NCBI GenBank assembly: GCA_964606855.1
Contig: CAZSHM010000041.1
Location: 1 to 12,893 of the forward strand
Origin: UBA7185 sp964606855
GTDB lineage: Bacteria > Bacillota > Peptococcia > Peptococcales > Peptococcaceae
Length of the DNA: 12,893 bases
Direction: 5' to 3'
Below the pieces are notes generated by a model. It did not search any database and was not told the DNA's origin. It saw only the letters and a program-made list of their open reading frames with translations. The number at the start of each line of letters is the position of its first letter. The stretch's first letter is position 1. Positions 7,213-12,893 of the stretch are shown piece after piece. The translations under genes and the position numbers were made by a program.

Positions 7213-8334
7213 TCAGCGCAGAACCTCTCTGCAGAGCTCCTTCAGCTTTTCCGCGGAGGTTTCCCACTGAAACATCCTAGCCCGGCGGCTGCCTCTTTCC
7301 GCCAGGCTTTGCGCATAGCCCTCCTCGTACAGCACCCTCCAGACGGCCTCCGCGATGGCCTTTTCGTCCAGCGGATCGAACAGGCAAGCCGCGTCATCCA
7401 CAATTTCCGGCAGGGCGGCCGCGTTCGAGCAAGCTACCGGGCAGCCGCAGGCCATCGCTTCCAGCGGAGGCATGCCGAAGCCCTCATAGAGCGACGGAAA
7501 CACAAACAGCGCGGCGTTCTCATAGAGGGTCCGTTTTTCCGGATCGCTGACAAAGCCTGTCTCGATCACCGCATCGCCCAGACGCAGCCCGCGCAGCAGC
7601 GACTCATACGCCTGATTGCGCCAGCGGTTGCCCCCTGCCAGGACCAGCCTGTGCGGAATGTGGTACTGCGTCTTCAAATAGGCGAACGCTTTCAGCAAAC
7701 GGGCGAGATTTTTTCTCGGCTCCAGATTTCCCAAATACAGCAAATACGGTTTTTGGATTTGATAGTTTTCCCCGACCTCCGCAAACGGCCGCGGCTGCTG
7801 CGGCAGAGACGGGGCCGCTGCGACGACCGATACGCTCTCCTCCGGCACGTGCAGCAGTTCGAGGATCTCGCGCTTGGAGAATTCCGAGATCGTCAGGATG
7901 TGATCGCTGCGCGCGATGCTCTCCTCGATGTGCGCCCGGATGCGGCGATAGTTTTTTCGCTGCATCGTCTCCGGATAGCGCAGATAGGTCATGTCGTAAA
8001 TCGCCGTGATCACGCGCCCGCTCACGCGGGGCGGTACAATATAGTTCAAAAACAAGTTCAGGTCCGCCGCGGTGGCAAAACAGCGCTGGTAGGGAACGGG
8101 GACCCAGTCCCAAATCCGCCGGTACAAGCCGTACTCGATCGAGCGGCATTCCTCTACCGGAAAGGGAATCGCCTCCCGCAAAGCCGCGTGGTCGCAGCCC
8201 CGGCGGGCACGAAACAGTCTCCCGTAGAATTCCAGACCGTCAGACGGTTCCAGCCGCCGCGCCAGCTCGTACACATAGTTCCCGATGCCGGATCGCGTGC
8301 CGCAGCAGGGCTCAAGTTCCATTCCGATCTTCAT
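7213..8334 (-). CDS. GT4 glycosyltransferase (mannosyl/rhamnosyltransferase, MtfB-like)
   Basis: The start I favour is the ATG at 8334 (MKIGMELEPC, 373 residues), with AGGGGAG about 10 bases upstream. The longer reading from 8424 adds 30 residues buried in the preceding gene. This start gives a 23-base overlap with that gene's end. The protein is a GT-B retaining glycosyltransferase: N-terminal acceptor-side loop RSGIGNY (14-20), central AIYDMTYLRYPE (111-122), ISEFSKREI (149-157), the donor-domain start YLGNLEPRKNLARLLKAF (200-217), LVLAGG (230-235), and E-x7-E EGFGMPPLE (284-292). These motifs match the GT4 group containing the mannosyltransferases MtfB/WbdB and WbpX-type rhamnosyltransferases. 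It is cytoplasmic or peripheral to the membrane and probably uses GDP-D-rhamnose or GDP-mannose, made by the genes that follow. Exact linkage and donor cannot be read from sequence. Confidence 0.92.
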   Translation of the reverse strand: MKIGMELEPCCGTRSGIGNYVYELARRLEPSDGLEFYGRLFRARRGCDHAALREAIPFPVEECRSIEYGLYRRIWDWVPVPYQRCFATAADLNLFLNYIVPPRVSGRVITAIYDMTYLRYPETMQRKNYRRIRAHIEESIARSDHILTISEFSKREILELLHVPEESVSVVAAAPSLPQQPRPFAEVGENYQIQKPYLLYLGNLEPRKNLARLLKAFAYLKTQYHIPHRLVLAGGNRWRNQAYESLLRGLRLGDAVIETGFVSDPEKRTLYENAALFVFPSLYEGFGMPPLEAMACGCPVACSNAAALPEIVDDAACLFDPLDEKAIAEAVWRVLYEEGYAQSLAERGSRRARMFQWETSAEKLKELCREVLR

Positions 8335-9475
8335 CGGTTCCCGGCTCCCCTCGCGCGGCGTCAGGCAGTCTGATCCGCAGGGCATCCGCTTGCCGGGCGA
8401 ACCGCTCCTGCACATACCGCGCAAACGCGCGCTGAAAATGCCCGCTCGAAAATTGTTCCGCGTGCGCTCGGATCTCGGCGGCGCTCCGGGCTACGCCGCA
8501 GCGTTCAAACCGCCGCACCGCCCCGCACAGACTCTCCGCCGTCTGCTCCTGAAAAAGGATCCCCGTTTGGCCGTCCAGTACCGTGTCCAGAACACCGCCT
8601 CTGGCATAGGCGATGACCGGCGTCCCCGCCGCCTGGGCTTCCACCGGCGTGAGCCCGAAATCTTCTTCTCCGCAGAACACGAAGGCCTTGGCTCTGCCAT
8701 ACCAGTCCGCCACTTCCTCGTCGGGCAGGTGCCCCAGGAAGCGGATGTTTTCGTTTGCCGCCCTGCGCAGCGCCTCTCTCTCCTGGCCCGCTCCGATGAT
8801 CACCAGGGGCAGCCCCAGTCTGTTGAACGCCTGAACCGCCAAATCTACGCGCTTGTATCCGACCAGCCTGGACACGATCAGGTAAAACTCCTCTTTTTCC
8901 CGCGGCGAATAGCGCTGCGTGTCGACCGGCGGGAAGATCACGCTCGCTTCGCGCCTGTAATACTTGCGGATCCGCCGCTGTACATGGTGCGAGATCGCGA
9001 TAAAATCATCGACCCGGTCCGCCGCCAGCCTGTCCCACATGCGGATCGAATGCATTTGCCAGGCGATCAGAACCTTTTTCAATTTCCCCGCGTTCCGGAT
9101 GTATTCACTGTAAAGCTCCCAGGCATACCGCATGGGCGTGTAGCAGTAACAGAGGTGCAGCGCATCGGAGCGCGTGATCACGCCTTTGGCGCACGCCGAC
9201 GCGGAGCTGATCACCACGTCGTATTCTGTGAGATCCAGCTGCTCGTACGCATAGGGCATCAGCGGCAAAAACAGCTGGTAGTGTTTCTTCGCCATCGGTA
9301 TATGCTGCAGGAACGTGGTGCGGATGTCATATCGCCGGAATCGCTCCGGCATCCGCCGCGCATCGTACACCAGGCAGTAGATCGGCGCCTCCGGGTAGAT
9401 CTCGTGCAGCGCTTCCAAGACACGCTCGGATCCGCCGTAGACCGTCAGCCACTCATGTACGATCGCGAGTTTCAT
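8312..9475 (-). CDS. GT4 glycosyltransferase (WbaZ-like mannosyl/rhamnosyltransferase)
   Basis: The start is the ATG at 9475 (MKLAIVHEWLTVYGGSERV, 387 residues), one base after the preceding stop and 6 bases after a G-rich GGGGAGAGG site. The opening VHEWLTVYGGSERV with an acidic or basic residue after GGSE (14-18), the segment CYTPMRYAWELYSEYI (111-126), FIAISHHVQRRI (158-169), VIFPPVDTQRY, YLIVSRLVGYKRVDLAVQAF (198-217), IIGAGQE, and EEDFGLTPVEA (270-280) are the hallmarks of the WbaZ-like GT4 subgroup. That subgroup includes Salmonella and E. coli mannosyltransferases and the WbpY/WbpZ-type enzymes of A-band D-rhamnan synthesis. In this subgroup the glutamate pair is spaced as seen here. 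The C-terminal ~25 residues are charged and likely disordered, and their codons overlap the next gene. A GDP-sugar donor is expected from the operon; the acceptor is unknown. Confidence 0.93.
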   Translation of the reverse strand: MKLAIVHEWLTVYGGSERVLEALHEIYPEAPIYCLVYDARRMPERFRRYDIRTTFLQHIPMAKKHYQLFLPLMPYAYEQLDLTEYDVVISSASACAKGVITRSDALHLCYCYTPMRYAWELYSEYIRNAGKLKKVLIAWQMHSIRMWDRLAADRVDDFIAISHHVQRRIRKYYRREASVIFPPVDTQRYSPREKEEFYLIVSRLVGYKRVDLAVQAFNRLGLPLVIIGAGQEREALRRAANENIRFLGHLPDEEVADWYGRAKAFVFCGEEDFGLTPVEAQAAGTPVIAYARGGVLDTVLDGQTGILFQEQTAESLCGAVRRFERCGVARSAAEIRAHAEQFSSGHFQRAFARYVQERFARQADALRIRLPDAARGEPGTDEDRNGT

Positions 9476-9476
9476 C

Positions 9477-10586
9477 TCACACCTCTCCCCCCAGGATGCT
9501 CTCATAAAACCGCCAAGTCTCCCGCGCGGTGCGCTGCCATGTAAATTGCCGCGCGCGCGCTTTCCCTCTCCGGCTGAGCCGCGTGCGGAGCGCGGGGCGT
9601 TCCAATACCGTCTCCATCTGCGTCAAAATGGACACCTCGTCCAGGGGGTCGCAATACAGGCCGCAGTCGCCGACCGTCTCATGAAATGCCGCGATATCGG
9701 ATACGATCACCGGTACGCCGCGAATCATCGCCTCCAGCGGCGGCAAACCGAAGCCCTCGTACAGCGACGGCACAACGCAGCACAGCGCGTTGTCGTAGAG
9801 CGTTTCCAACTCCGGCTGCGGCACGTAGTCCGTAAACACCACGCGCTCCTCTAGCCGCAATCGCGCCGCTTCCGAAAAAACGTCCTCATACATCCACCCT
9901 TTTCCTCCGGCCAGCACCAGTTTGCTGTCCGGATCTCTCCGGCAGAGCATGGAGAATGCCCGGAGCAGGCGCGGCAAATTTTTATGCGGCGCCAGGGTTC
10001 CCACATACAGGAAGTACTGCCCCGCGCGGAGCGCCCACTTCTGCAGTGCGGCGGCCGTTTTCTCTTTCTCCCCCGGCGCTTCTACCCCGAGATAAACTAC
10101 GGCGCTCTTCTGTTCCATTTGCGGATAATAGCGCAGCAATTCCCGCCGGCTGAACGCCGAATCACAGAGCACCCCCGCGGCGCGGCGCACCGTATTCCGC
10201 AGCAGAATGTTTTTGGTGATCCGCTGCGGCCACGTATAGTGCCGCCGCATGGTCTTCATGGACAGATCGTGCACCGTCGCGACCGCCGGCGCGCGCGACA
10301 AGACGGGCGTGGCGTAATCCGGAAAATGAACCAGGTCATACGCGCGGTACAATCTCCGCAGCTGCCATTGCTCCGTGAGGATCCGCTCGCCGCTGCCGTG
10401 GATCTCCCGTCCGGCAAAAAGTACATTGTCATACCGGGCATACTCGGCTCTGTATTCTTCCCGCAGCAAGAGATCGACGTCGTAGCGCTCCGCCAGATAG
10501 GCCTTCACCAGGTGCTCCGCATAGCGGGACACGCCGGTGCCGTCCGGCGCGTAGAGCAGGCCGTTCAACAAAATTCTATGCCGCAT
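9477..10586 (-). CDS. GT4 glycosyltransferase, first gene of the polysaccharide operon
   Basis: The ATG at 10586 follows GGAGG with an 8-base spacer and gives 369 residues. It is a GT-B retaining GT4 enzyme: N-terminal LYAPDGTGVSRYAEHLV (11-27), VHFPDYATPV (86-95), ATVHDLS (103-109), SAFSRREL (143-150), YVGTLAPHKNLPRLLRAFSML (194-214), LVLAGGKGW (223-231), YVPQPELETLYDNA (254-267) and E-x7-E in EGFGLPPLE (277-285). This places it near the same MtfB-like branch as the gene at 7213-8334; the two share the SLYEGFG-PPLEAM core, but differ in the N-terminal acceptor domain, so they probably act on different acceptors or linkages. It ends one base before the next start. Being first in the operon it may add an early adaptor sugar, but this is speculation; donor and linkage cannot be assigned. 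Confidence 0.92.
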   Translation of the reverse strand: MRHRILLNGLLYAPDGTGVSRYAEHLVKAYLAERYDVDLLLREEYRAEYARYDNVLFAGREIHGSGERILTEQWQLRRLYRAYDLVHFPDYATPVLSRAPAVATVHDLSMKTMRRHYTWPQRITKNILLRNTVRRAAGVLCDSAFSRRELLRYYPQMEQKSAVVYLGVEAPGEKEKTAAALQKWALRAGQYFLYVGTLAPHKNLPRLLRAFSMLCRRDPDSKLVLAGGKGWMYEDVFSEAARLRLEERVVFTDYVPQPELETLYDNALCCVVPSLYEGFGLPPLEAMIRGVPVIVSDIAAFHETVGDCGLYCDPLDEVSILTQMETVLERPALRTRLSRRGKARARQFTWQRTARETWRFYESILGGEV

Positions 10587-10733
10587 ACAGGTATCCTCCG
10601 GCCGGATATCCCGCCTCTCGCAGGCCGCGCAGATGGGGCAGACGGAACTGCCTCGGGCAGCCGGTCGCGAAGGCGCAGTGCAGAGCTCTCTTCCGCACTG
10701 TACTACATGTGAGAAATTACCACGCTGTTCCGG
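10587..10733 (-). promoter_or_regulatory. Untranslated leader of the polysaccharide operon, with small hairpins
   Basis: No gene is visible between the inverted repeat and the first glycosyltransferase start. Read on the minus strand, the leader can form a hairpin with a CAGTGC/GCACTG stem (10676-10700), whose loop contains the palindrome AGAGCTCT. A second hairpin has a CTGCC/GGCAG stem and 3-base loop (10648-10660). Neither is followed by a U-run, so they are not intrinsic terminators. The last bases carry the GGAGG ribosome binding site. A short structured leader before a very long glycan operon could host an antitermination or attenuation signal, but no known riboswitch is recognisable. 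Confidence 0.4.
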
Positions 10734-10736
10734 AAA

Positions 10737-10742
10737 AGTATA
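10737..10742 (-). promoter_or_regulatory. Possible -10 element for the polysaccharide operon
   Basis: On the minus strand the left inverted-repeat arm contains TATACT, the same -10 hexamer seen in the clear promoter at 12835-12863. No good -35 hexamer lies 16-18 bases upstream (the best is TTTTTC), although the upstream DNA is T-rich. If used, transcription would start near 10730 and give a leader of about 145 bases. This is a weak candidate, listed because the operon needs a promoter downstream of the terminators and no better one is visible. Confidence 0.22.
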
Positions 10743-10768
10743 GTTTTTTGAAAAAGGGAGAAAAACAC

Positions 10769-10810
10769 AAAAAAAGCGGCTATCTAGAGCATATACTCTA
10801 AATAACCGCT
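10769..10810 (-). terminator. Intrinsic terminator, minus strand
   Basis: The arms AGCGGCTATCTAGAG (10775-10789) and CTCTAAATAACCGCT (10796-10810) form a 15-bp stem around a short ATAT-containing loop. On the minus strand two imperfect positions are G-U wobbles; on the plus strand they would be C-A mismatches. The minus-strand stem is followed by a run of seven Ts (10775-10769). This fits a rho-independent terminator reading leftwards, a second stop for the exporter operon. Confidence 0.8.
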
Positions 10811-10823
10811 AGATCTGGTATGA

Positions 10824-10863
10824 AAAAGGCCCGTCAAAAAACTATACTTTTTGACGGGCTTTT
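10824..10863 (-). terminator. Strong, apparently bidirectional intrinsic terminator
   Basis: GCCCGTCAAAAA (10829-10840) and its exact complement (10848-10859) form a 12-bp perfect stem around a 7-base loop. It is flanked by five As on the left and four Ts on the right, so transcripts in either direction would end in a U-run. On the minus strand it lies about 180 bases after the end of the exporter operon and is the first of two tandem terminators there. Confidence 0.85.
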
Positions 10864-11037
10864 GTACTTACGAACCCCATTCTAACACAACTTCCCCGCT
10901 GTGAAAACCCTTTTTTGCGATTTTCTCCGTCTTTTTTCTGTCCCGAACACCGCGCGGACGGCCCGAATCCCGCGCGCATCCGGAGCAAAGGTGCCCTCTC
11001 ACCCAGGCTCCCGCCGGAACGGCAGAGCGCGCGACCG
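10864..11037. other. Non-coding stretch after the exporter operon
   Basis: I see no gene on either strand here. It forms the 3' untranslated part of the exporter operon on the minus strand. The half next to 11037 is GC-rich; the half next to the terminator has several T-runs on the plus strand (near 10911-10937), which read as A-runs on the minus strand and so do not make a minus-strand terminator. Weak GC-rich pairing around 10940-10970 is possible but unconvincing. Confidence 0.6.
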
Positions 11038-11505
11038 CTAGGCTCTGCCCTTGGAGAAGGGATGCGGCGCGCGCATCCGCTTCCACATGTGCACCAGGGA
11101 GGACACCAGCATGATCCCCAGGGCGATGGCCCCCGCAAGGGCCAGCGTGTGCAGCCCCGTCTCCACGAACAGCTCCGTCTCGCCGCGCACGCAGTACTCC
11201 ATCGTGTAATACATGCCGCTGCCCGGCACCAGGGGCAGCACCGCCGTGGTGAGGAACAGCGTCGCCGGAACCCGGCAGACGCGCGCCATCAGCTCCGCAT
11301 AGACAGCGATCACCACTGCCGCGACAAAGTAGCGCGGCACATCGCTGGCGAACCCAGAGATCAGATAGACAAACCAGCCCAGCGCGCCGCCGAGACAGGT
11401 GAGCGGGATGCGCCGCGGACTGACATTGTAGATGAAGGAGAACGCGATGCAGGCCAGGAAGGCATAGAGACAGGGCAGCAGAATCTCCCTCAGTGATCCG
11501 TCCAT
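11038..11505 (-). CDS. Threonine/serine exporter, small subunit (YjjB-like, ThrE C-terminal half)
   Basis: The 155-residue protein starts at an ATG immediately after the preceding TAG, with GGGAGGG 6 bases upstream. It has about five hydrophobic helices (roughly 7-26, 33-51, 57-76, 82-100, 118-139) and a basic C-terminal tail on the presumed cytoplasmic side. The motif LPLVPGSGMYYTMEY (90-104) and the FSFIYNVSPRRIPLTCLGGALGW segment near the N-terminus are typical of the YjjB/ThrE_2 family. In E. coli, YjjB and YjjP together make a succinate exporter; in Corynebacterium the fused ThrE exports threonine and serine. The substrate here is therefore uncertain between amino acids and dicarboxylates. 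The gene directly follows its partner half, so an obligate two-component carrier in the membrane is expected. Confidence 0.92.
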   Translation of the reverse strand: MDGSLREILLPCLYAFLACIAFSFIYNVSPRRIPLTCLGGALGWFVYLISGFASDVPRYFVAAVVIAVYAELMARVCRVPATLFLTTAVLPLVPGSGMYYTMEYCVRGETELFVETGLHTLALAGAIALGIMLVSSLVHMWKRMRAPHPFSKGRA

Positions 11506-12297
11506 CTAGATCCCTCCCATCACAAACAGCGCCATGCCGGAGCCCAGGGCCAGAGCCAGGGCGACCAGCAGCGCCTCCAGCGCCTTGACCATCCCGGCCA
11601 TCAGATCGCCGGCGATGACATCGCGCATGGAGTTCGTGATGGCCACGCCCGGCACCAGGGTCATCAGGGTTCCGATGATGATGCGGTCGCTGTGGAGCGC
11701 CAGTCCGAAGCGCACGGACAGGAGGGCCAGAAAGGTCACCATGAAACTGTTGACCAGGTGGATGAAGAATCCGTTCCCCTGCATCCGCTCCAGGACGCGC
11801 ATCGACACGCGAACCAGCCCGCCCGCCGCCAGCGCCACCAGCGCGTCCCGCAGGCCGCCCCCGAAAAACAGGGTGAAGGCGAAGGCGACGCCGGCGTAGG
11901 CCAGCACCGTCACCCAGTAGGGGTAGGGTTTTCTGTGATAGATTTCTTTCAGCCTGTGCCCGATCTCCTCCACAGGCGGCCGCTCGGCGCAGATATAGCG
12001 GCTCAGGGCATTCAGATCCTCCACCATCTGGTAGTCTGTGCCGCGGCTGTAGATGCGCCGCAGACGCGTGTAGCAGGTGTCATCGGCCATGGTGATGGTC
12101 ACGGTGATGCTGCTGGGGATCGCAAAGACATCCGCGTGCTTGACTCCGTAGGTGTAGAGCACGCGCTGGATGGACTCCTCCACCCGGTAAATCTCCGCCC
12201 CCGCCGCCAGCAGGAAATGCCCGATGTCGATGGCGGTGTTCAGGAGTTTCTGGTACTCCTCGGTGGAGATGGTCTGCTCCGCCTGCGCGCCGCTCAC
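11506..12297 (-). CDS. Threonine/serine exporter, large subunit (YjjP-like, ThrE N-terminal half)
   Basis: The start is a GTG at 12297, overlapping the upstream stop in GTGA; a proper ribosome binding site is weak, so translation is probably coupled to the CBS gene. The 263-residue protein has a soluble N-terminal domain (about 1-125) with LLAAGAEIYRVEESIQRV (29-46), and VFAIPSSITVTI (57-68), both typical of the ThrE/YjjP (DUF1212) family. About five membrane helices follow (near 128-146, 149-165, 178-200, 205-222 and 235-260), with the conserved LVPGVAITNSMRDVIAGD (214-231). In fused ThrE this half is followed by the YjjB-like part, here a separate abutting gene. Together they probably export small amino or organic acids. 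The N-terminal domain is thought to have hydrolase-like features in some members, but no catalytic residue can be assigned here. Confidence 0.93.
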   Translation of the reverse strand: MSGAQAEQTISTEEYQKLLNTAIDIGHFLLAAGAEIYRVEESIQRVLYTYGVKHADVFAIPSSITVTITMADDTCYTRLRRIYSRGTDYQMVEDLNALSRYICAERPPVEEIGHRLKEIYHRKPYPYWVTVLAYAGVAFAFTLFFGGGLRDALVALAAGGLVRVSMRVLERMQGNGFFIHLVNSFMVTFLALLSVRFGLALHSDRIIIGTLMTLVPGVAITNSMRDVIAGDLMAGMVKALEALLVALALALGSGMALFVMGGI

Positions 12298-12743
12298 TCC
12301 GTCACCATGCTGCGGACGATATCGTGTCGGGAGACGACCCCCACAACCTTCTTCTGGTCATCCACGATCGGAATGCGGTTGATTTTTTTATCGATCATCA
12401 ACTCCGCGAGTTCGCTCACAGGCGTATCCACATGGGCGCAGATCGCCGGCTTGCTCATCAGATCGCCCACCTTGTAGGCGGCGATGCGCTTCATGTCCTC
12501 GAGGAAATCCTTGCGGTCGATGGGAATCAGTCCGTCCAGAAGATGGATGAACAGCGGCGGTCTGACCGGTTTCTGCTTGTACACCACATCGCACTCGCTG
12601 ATCACACCCACGGCACGCCCCTCCGCGTCCACCACCGGGACCCCGCTGATGTTTTTCTCCACAAAAATTTTGCTGACATCGTTGATATTGGTATCCTCCG
12701 TCACCGTGATCACGTCGGTGGTCATGATCTCCTTGGCCAGCAT
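12294..12743 (-). CDS. Two-CBS-domain protein, likely regulatory
   Basis: I start at the ATG at 12743 (MLAKEIMTTDVITV, 149 residues), with AGGAG 10 bases upstream. In-frame GTGs at 12749 and 12752 would add two or three residues but lie too close to AGGAG. The protein is almost entirely a CBS pair (Bateman module): the first domain spans about 1-55 (IMTTDVITVTEDTNI ... GVPVVDAEGRAVGVISECDVV) and the second about 92-149 (DLMSKPAICAHVDTPV ... RIPIVDDQKKVVGVVSRHDIV). A linker with PLFIHLLDGLIP (about 60-71) joins them, and is common in stand-alone CBS proteins of Firmicutes. Such modules bind adenine nucleotides (AMP, ATP, S-adenosylmethionine, c-di-AMP in some). No enzyme or DNA-binding domain is attached. 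Its stop overlaps the exporter start, so it may sense energy state or a nucleotide for the transporter, which is inference from context. Confidence 0.92.
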   Translation of the reverse strand: MLAKEIMTTDVITVTEDTNINDVSKIFVEKNISGVPVVDAEGRAVGVISECDVVYKQKPVRPPLFIHLLDGLIPIDRKDFLEDMKRIAAYKVGDLMSKPAICAHVDTPVSELAELMIDKKINRIPIVDDQKKVVGVVSRHDIVRSMVTE

Positions 12744-12834
12744 AAACACCACGCTCCTATTTCCTATAAACTGGATTTCCCATCTGTCTGTTCGGATCCG
12801 CGCGGCATCCCCCGCACGGGAGCGCCGCAGGTTC

Positions 12835-12863
12835 AGTATAGCATATTTTCCCGCGTTTCACAA
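12835..12863 (-). promoter_or_regulatory. Vegetative (SigA-type) promoter of the CBS-exporter operon
   Basis: On the minus strand TTGTGA (12863-12858) and TATACT (12840-12835) are separated by exactly 17 bases. The base pair TG one position before the -10 makes an extended -10. Transcription would start near 12828, leaving a leader of about 85 bases to the ATG of the CBS gene. The leader is GC-rich with no riboswitch I recognise. Confidence 0.78.
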
Positions 12864-12893
12864 GCCGTCGCGCGGCGACAAAAAAGGCAAAAG

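Larger units (their letters stand above)
10734..10851. repeat. 18-bp perfect inverted repeat enclosing two hairpins
   Basis: AAAAGTATAGTTTTTTGA at 10734-10751 is exactly complementary in inverted orientation to TCAAAAAACTATACTTTT at 10834-10851. The 82 bases between the arms contain the separate hairpin at 10775-10810. The right arm is also the inner stem and loop of the terminator at 10829-10859, so the two pairings are mutually exclusive. No target-site duplication is visible at the outer edges, so a miniature mobile element is possible but not shown. The identity of the arms is directly seen; their role is unknown. Confidence 0.8.

Noticed and set aside
8285..9544. Plus-strand open frame of 419 codons opposite the WbaZ-like glycosyltransferase
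   Set aside because: Antisense shadow; rich in Arg, Pro and His with no domain, while the minus strand encodes a clear GT4 enzyme.
10734..10851. CRISPR array or integron attC site
   Set aside because: There is a single inverted pair and no set of regularly spaced direct repeats, no cas or integrase gene, and no attC-like core sites.
10940..10970. GC-rich pairing just after the exporter operon as its terminator
   Set aside because: The stem is short and is followed by As on the minus strand; the hairpins at 10829-10859 and 10775-10810 are far better.
11692..12477. Plus-strand open frame of 261 codons opposite the exporter and CBS genes
   Set aside because: His-, Gly- and Gln-rich composition typical of antisense frames, and both minus-strand genes have family motifs.
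12866..12890. Small hairpin GTCGC/GCGAC next to an A-run at the right edge
   Set aside because: On the minus strand the T-run comes before the stem and on the plus strand an A-run follows it, so it is not an intrinsic terminator in either direction.

Overview
The window is a GC-rich bacterial segment in which every convincing gene lies on the minus strand, so transcription runs from high to low coordinates. It most likely comes from a Bacillota (Firmicutes) genome, perhaps a GC-rich clostridial lineage. The reasons are strong AGGAG-type ribosome binding sites before most genes, a vegetative-type promoter with an extended -10 (12835-12863), intrinsic terminators, and a split ThrE-type threonine/serine exporter. 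The taxonomic call is an inference; no marker gene is present.

Right-hand unit (about 12863 down to 11038). A good promoter drives a short operon: a two-CBS-domain protein, then the two halves of a split threonine/serine exporter (YjjP-like and YjjB-like). The three genes are tightly coupled, by a 4-base GTGA overlap and then a stop directly abutting a start. The operon probably ends at two intrinsic terminators at 10769-10863.

Spacer (10587-11037). This 451-base stretch has no gene I can support. It holds a near-symmetrical hairpin terminator (10824-10863), a second minus-strand terminator (10769-10810), an 18-bp perfect inverted repeat that encloses them (10734-10751 and 10834-10851), and a GC-rich leader with small hairpins that runs into the first gene of the next operon.

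Left-hand unit (10586 down past position 1). This is a surface-polysaccharide operon. In transcription order it encodes three GT4 glycosyltransferases, mannose-6-phosphate isomerase (manA), mannose-1-phosphate guanylyltransferase (manC), GDP-mannose 4,6-dehydratase (gmd), GDP-4-dehydro-6-deoxy-D-mannose reductase (rmd), a small DUF4214-like protein, a large multidomain glycosyltransferase of about 806 residues, and the first 33 codons of an ABC-2 type polysaccharide exporter permease (Wzm-like).

Working together, ManA and ManC feed GDP-mannose and Gmd and Rmd convert it to GDP-D-rhamnose. The GT4 enzymes would polymerise D-rhamnose and/or mannose on a lipid carrier in the cytoplasm, and the ABC transporter that begins at the left edge would export the chain. 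The gene set resembles the Pseudomonas aeruginosa A-band (common antigen) D-rhamnan locus and the D-rhamnose S-layer glycan system of Aneurinibacillus. Not in the window are a phosphomannomutase, an initiating phosphoglycosyltransferase and the Wzt ATPase. The least ordinary elements are the ~806-residue fusion protein next to the exporter and the nested inverted repeats at the operon boundary.
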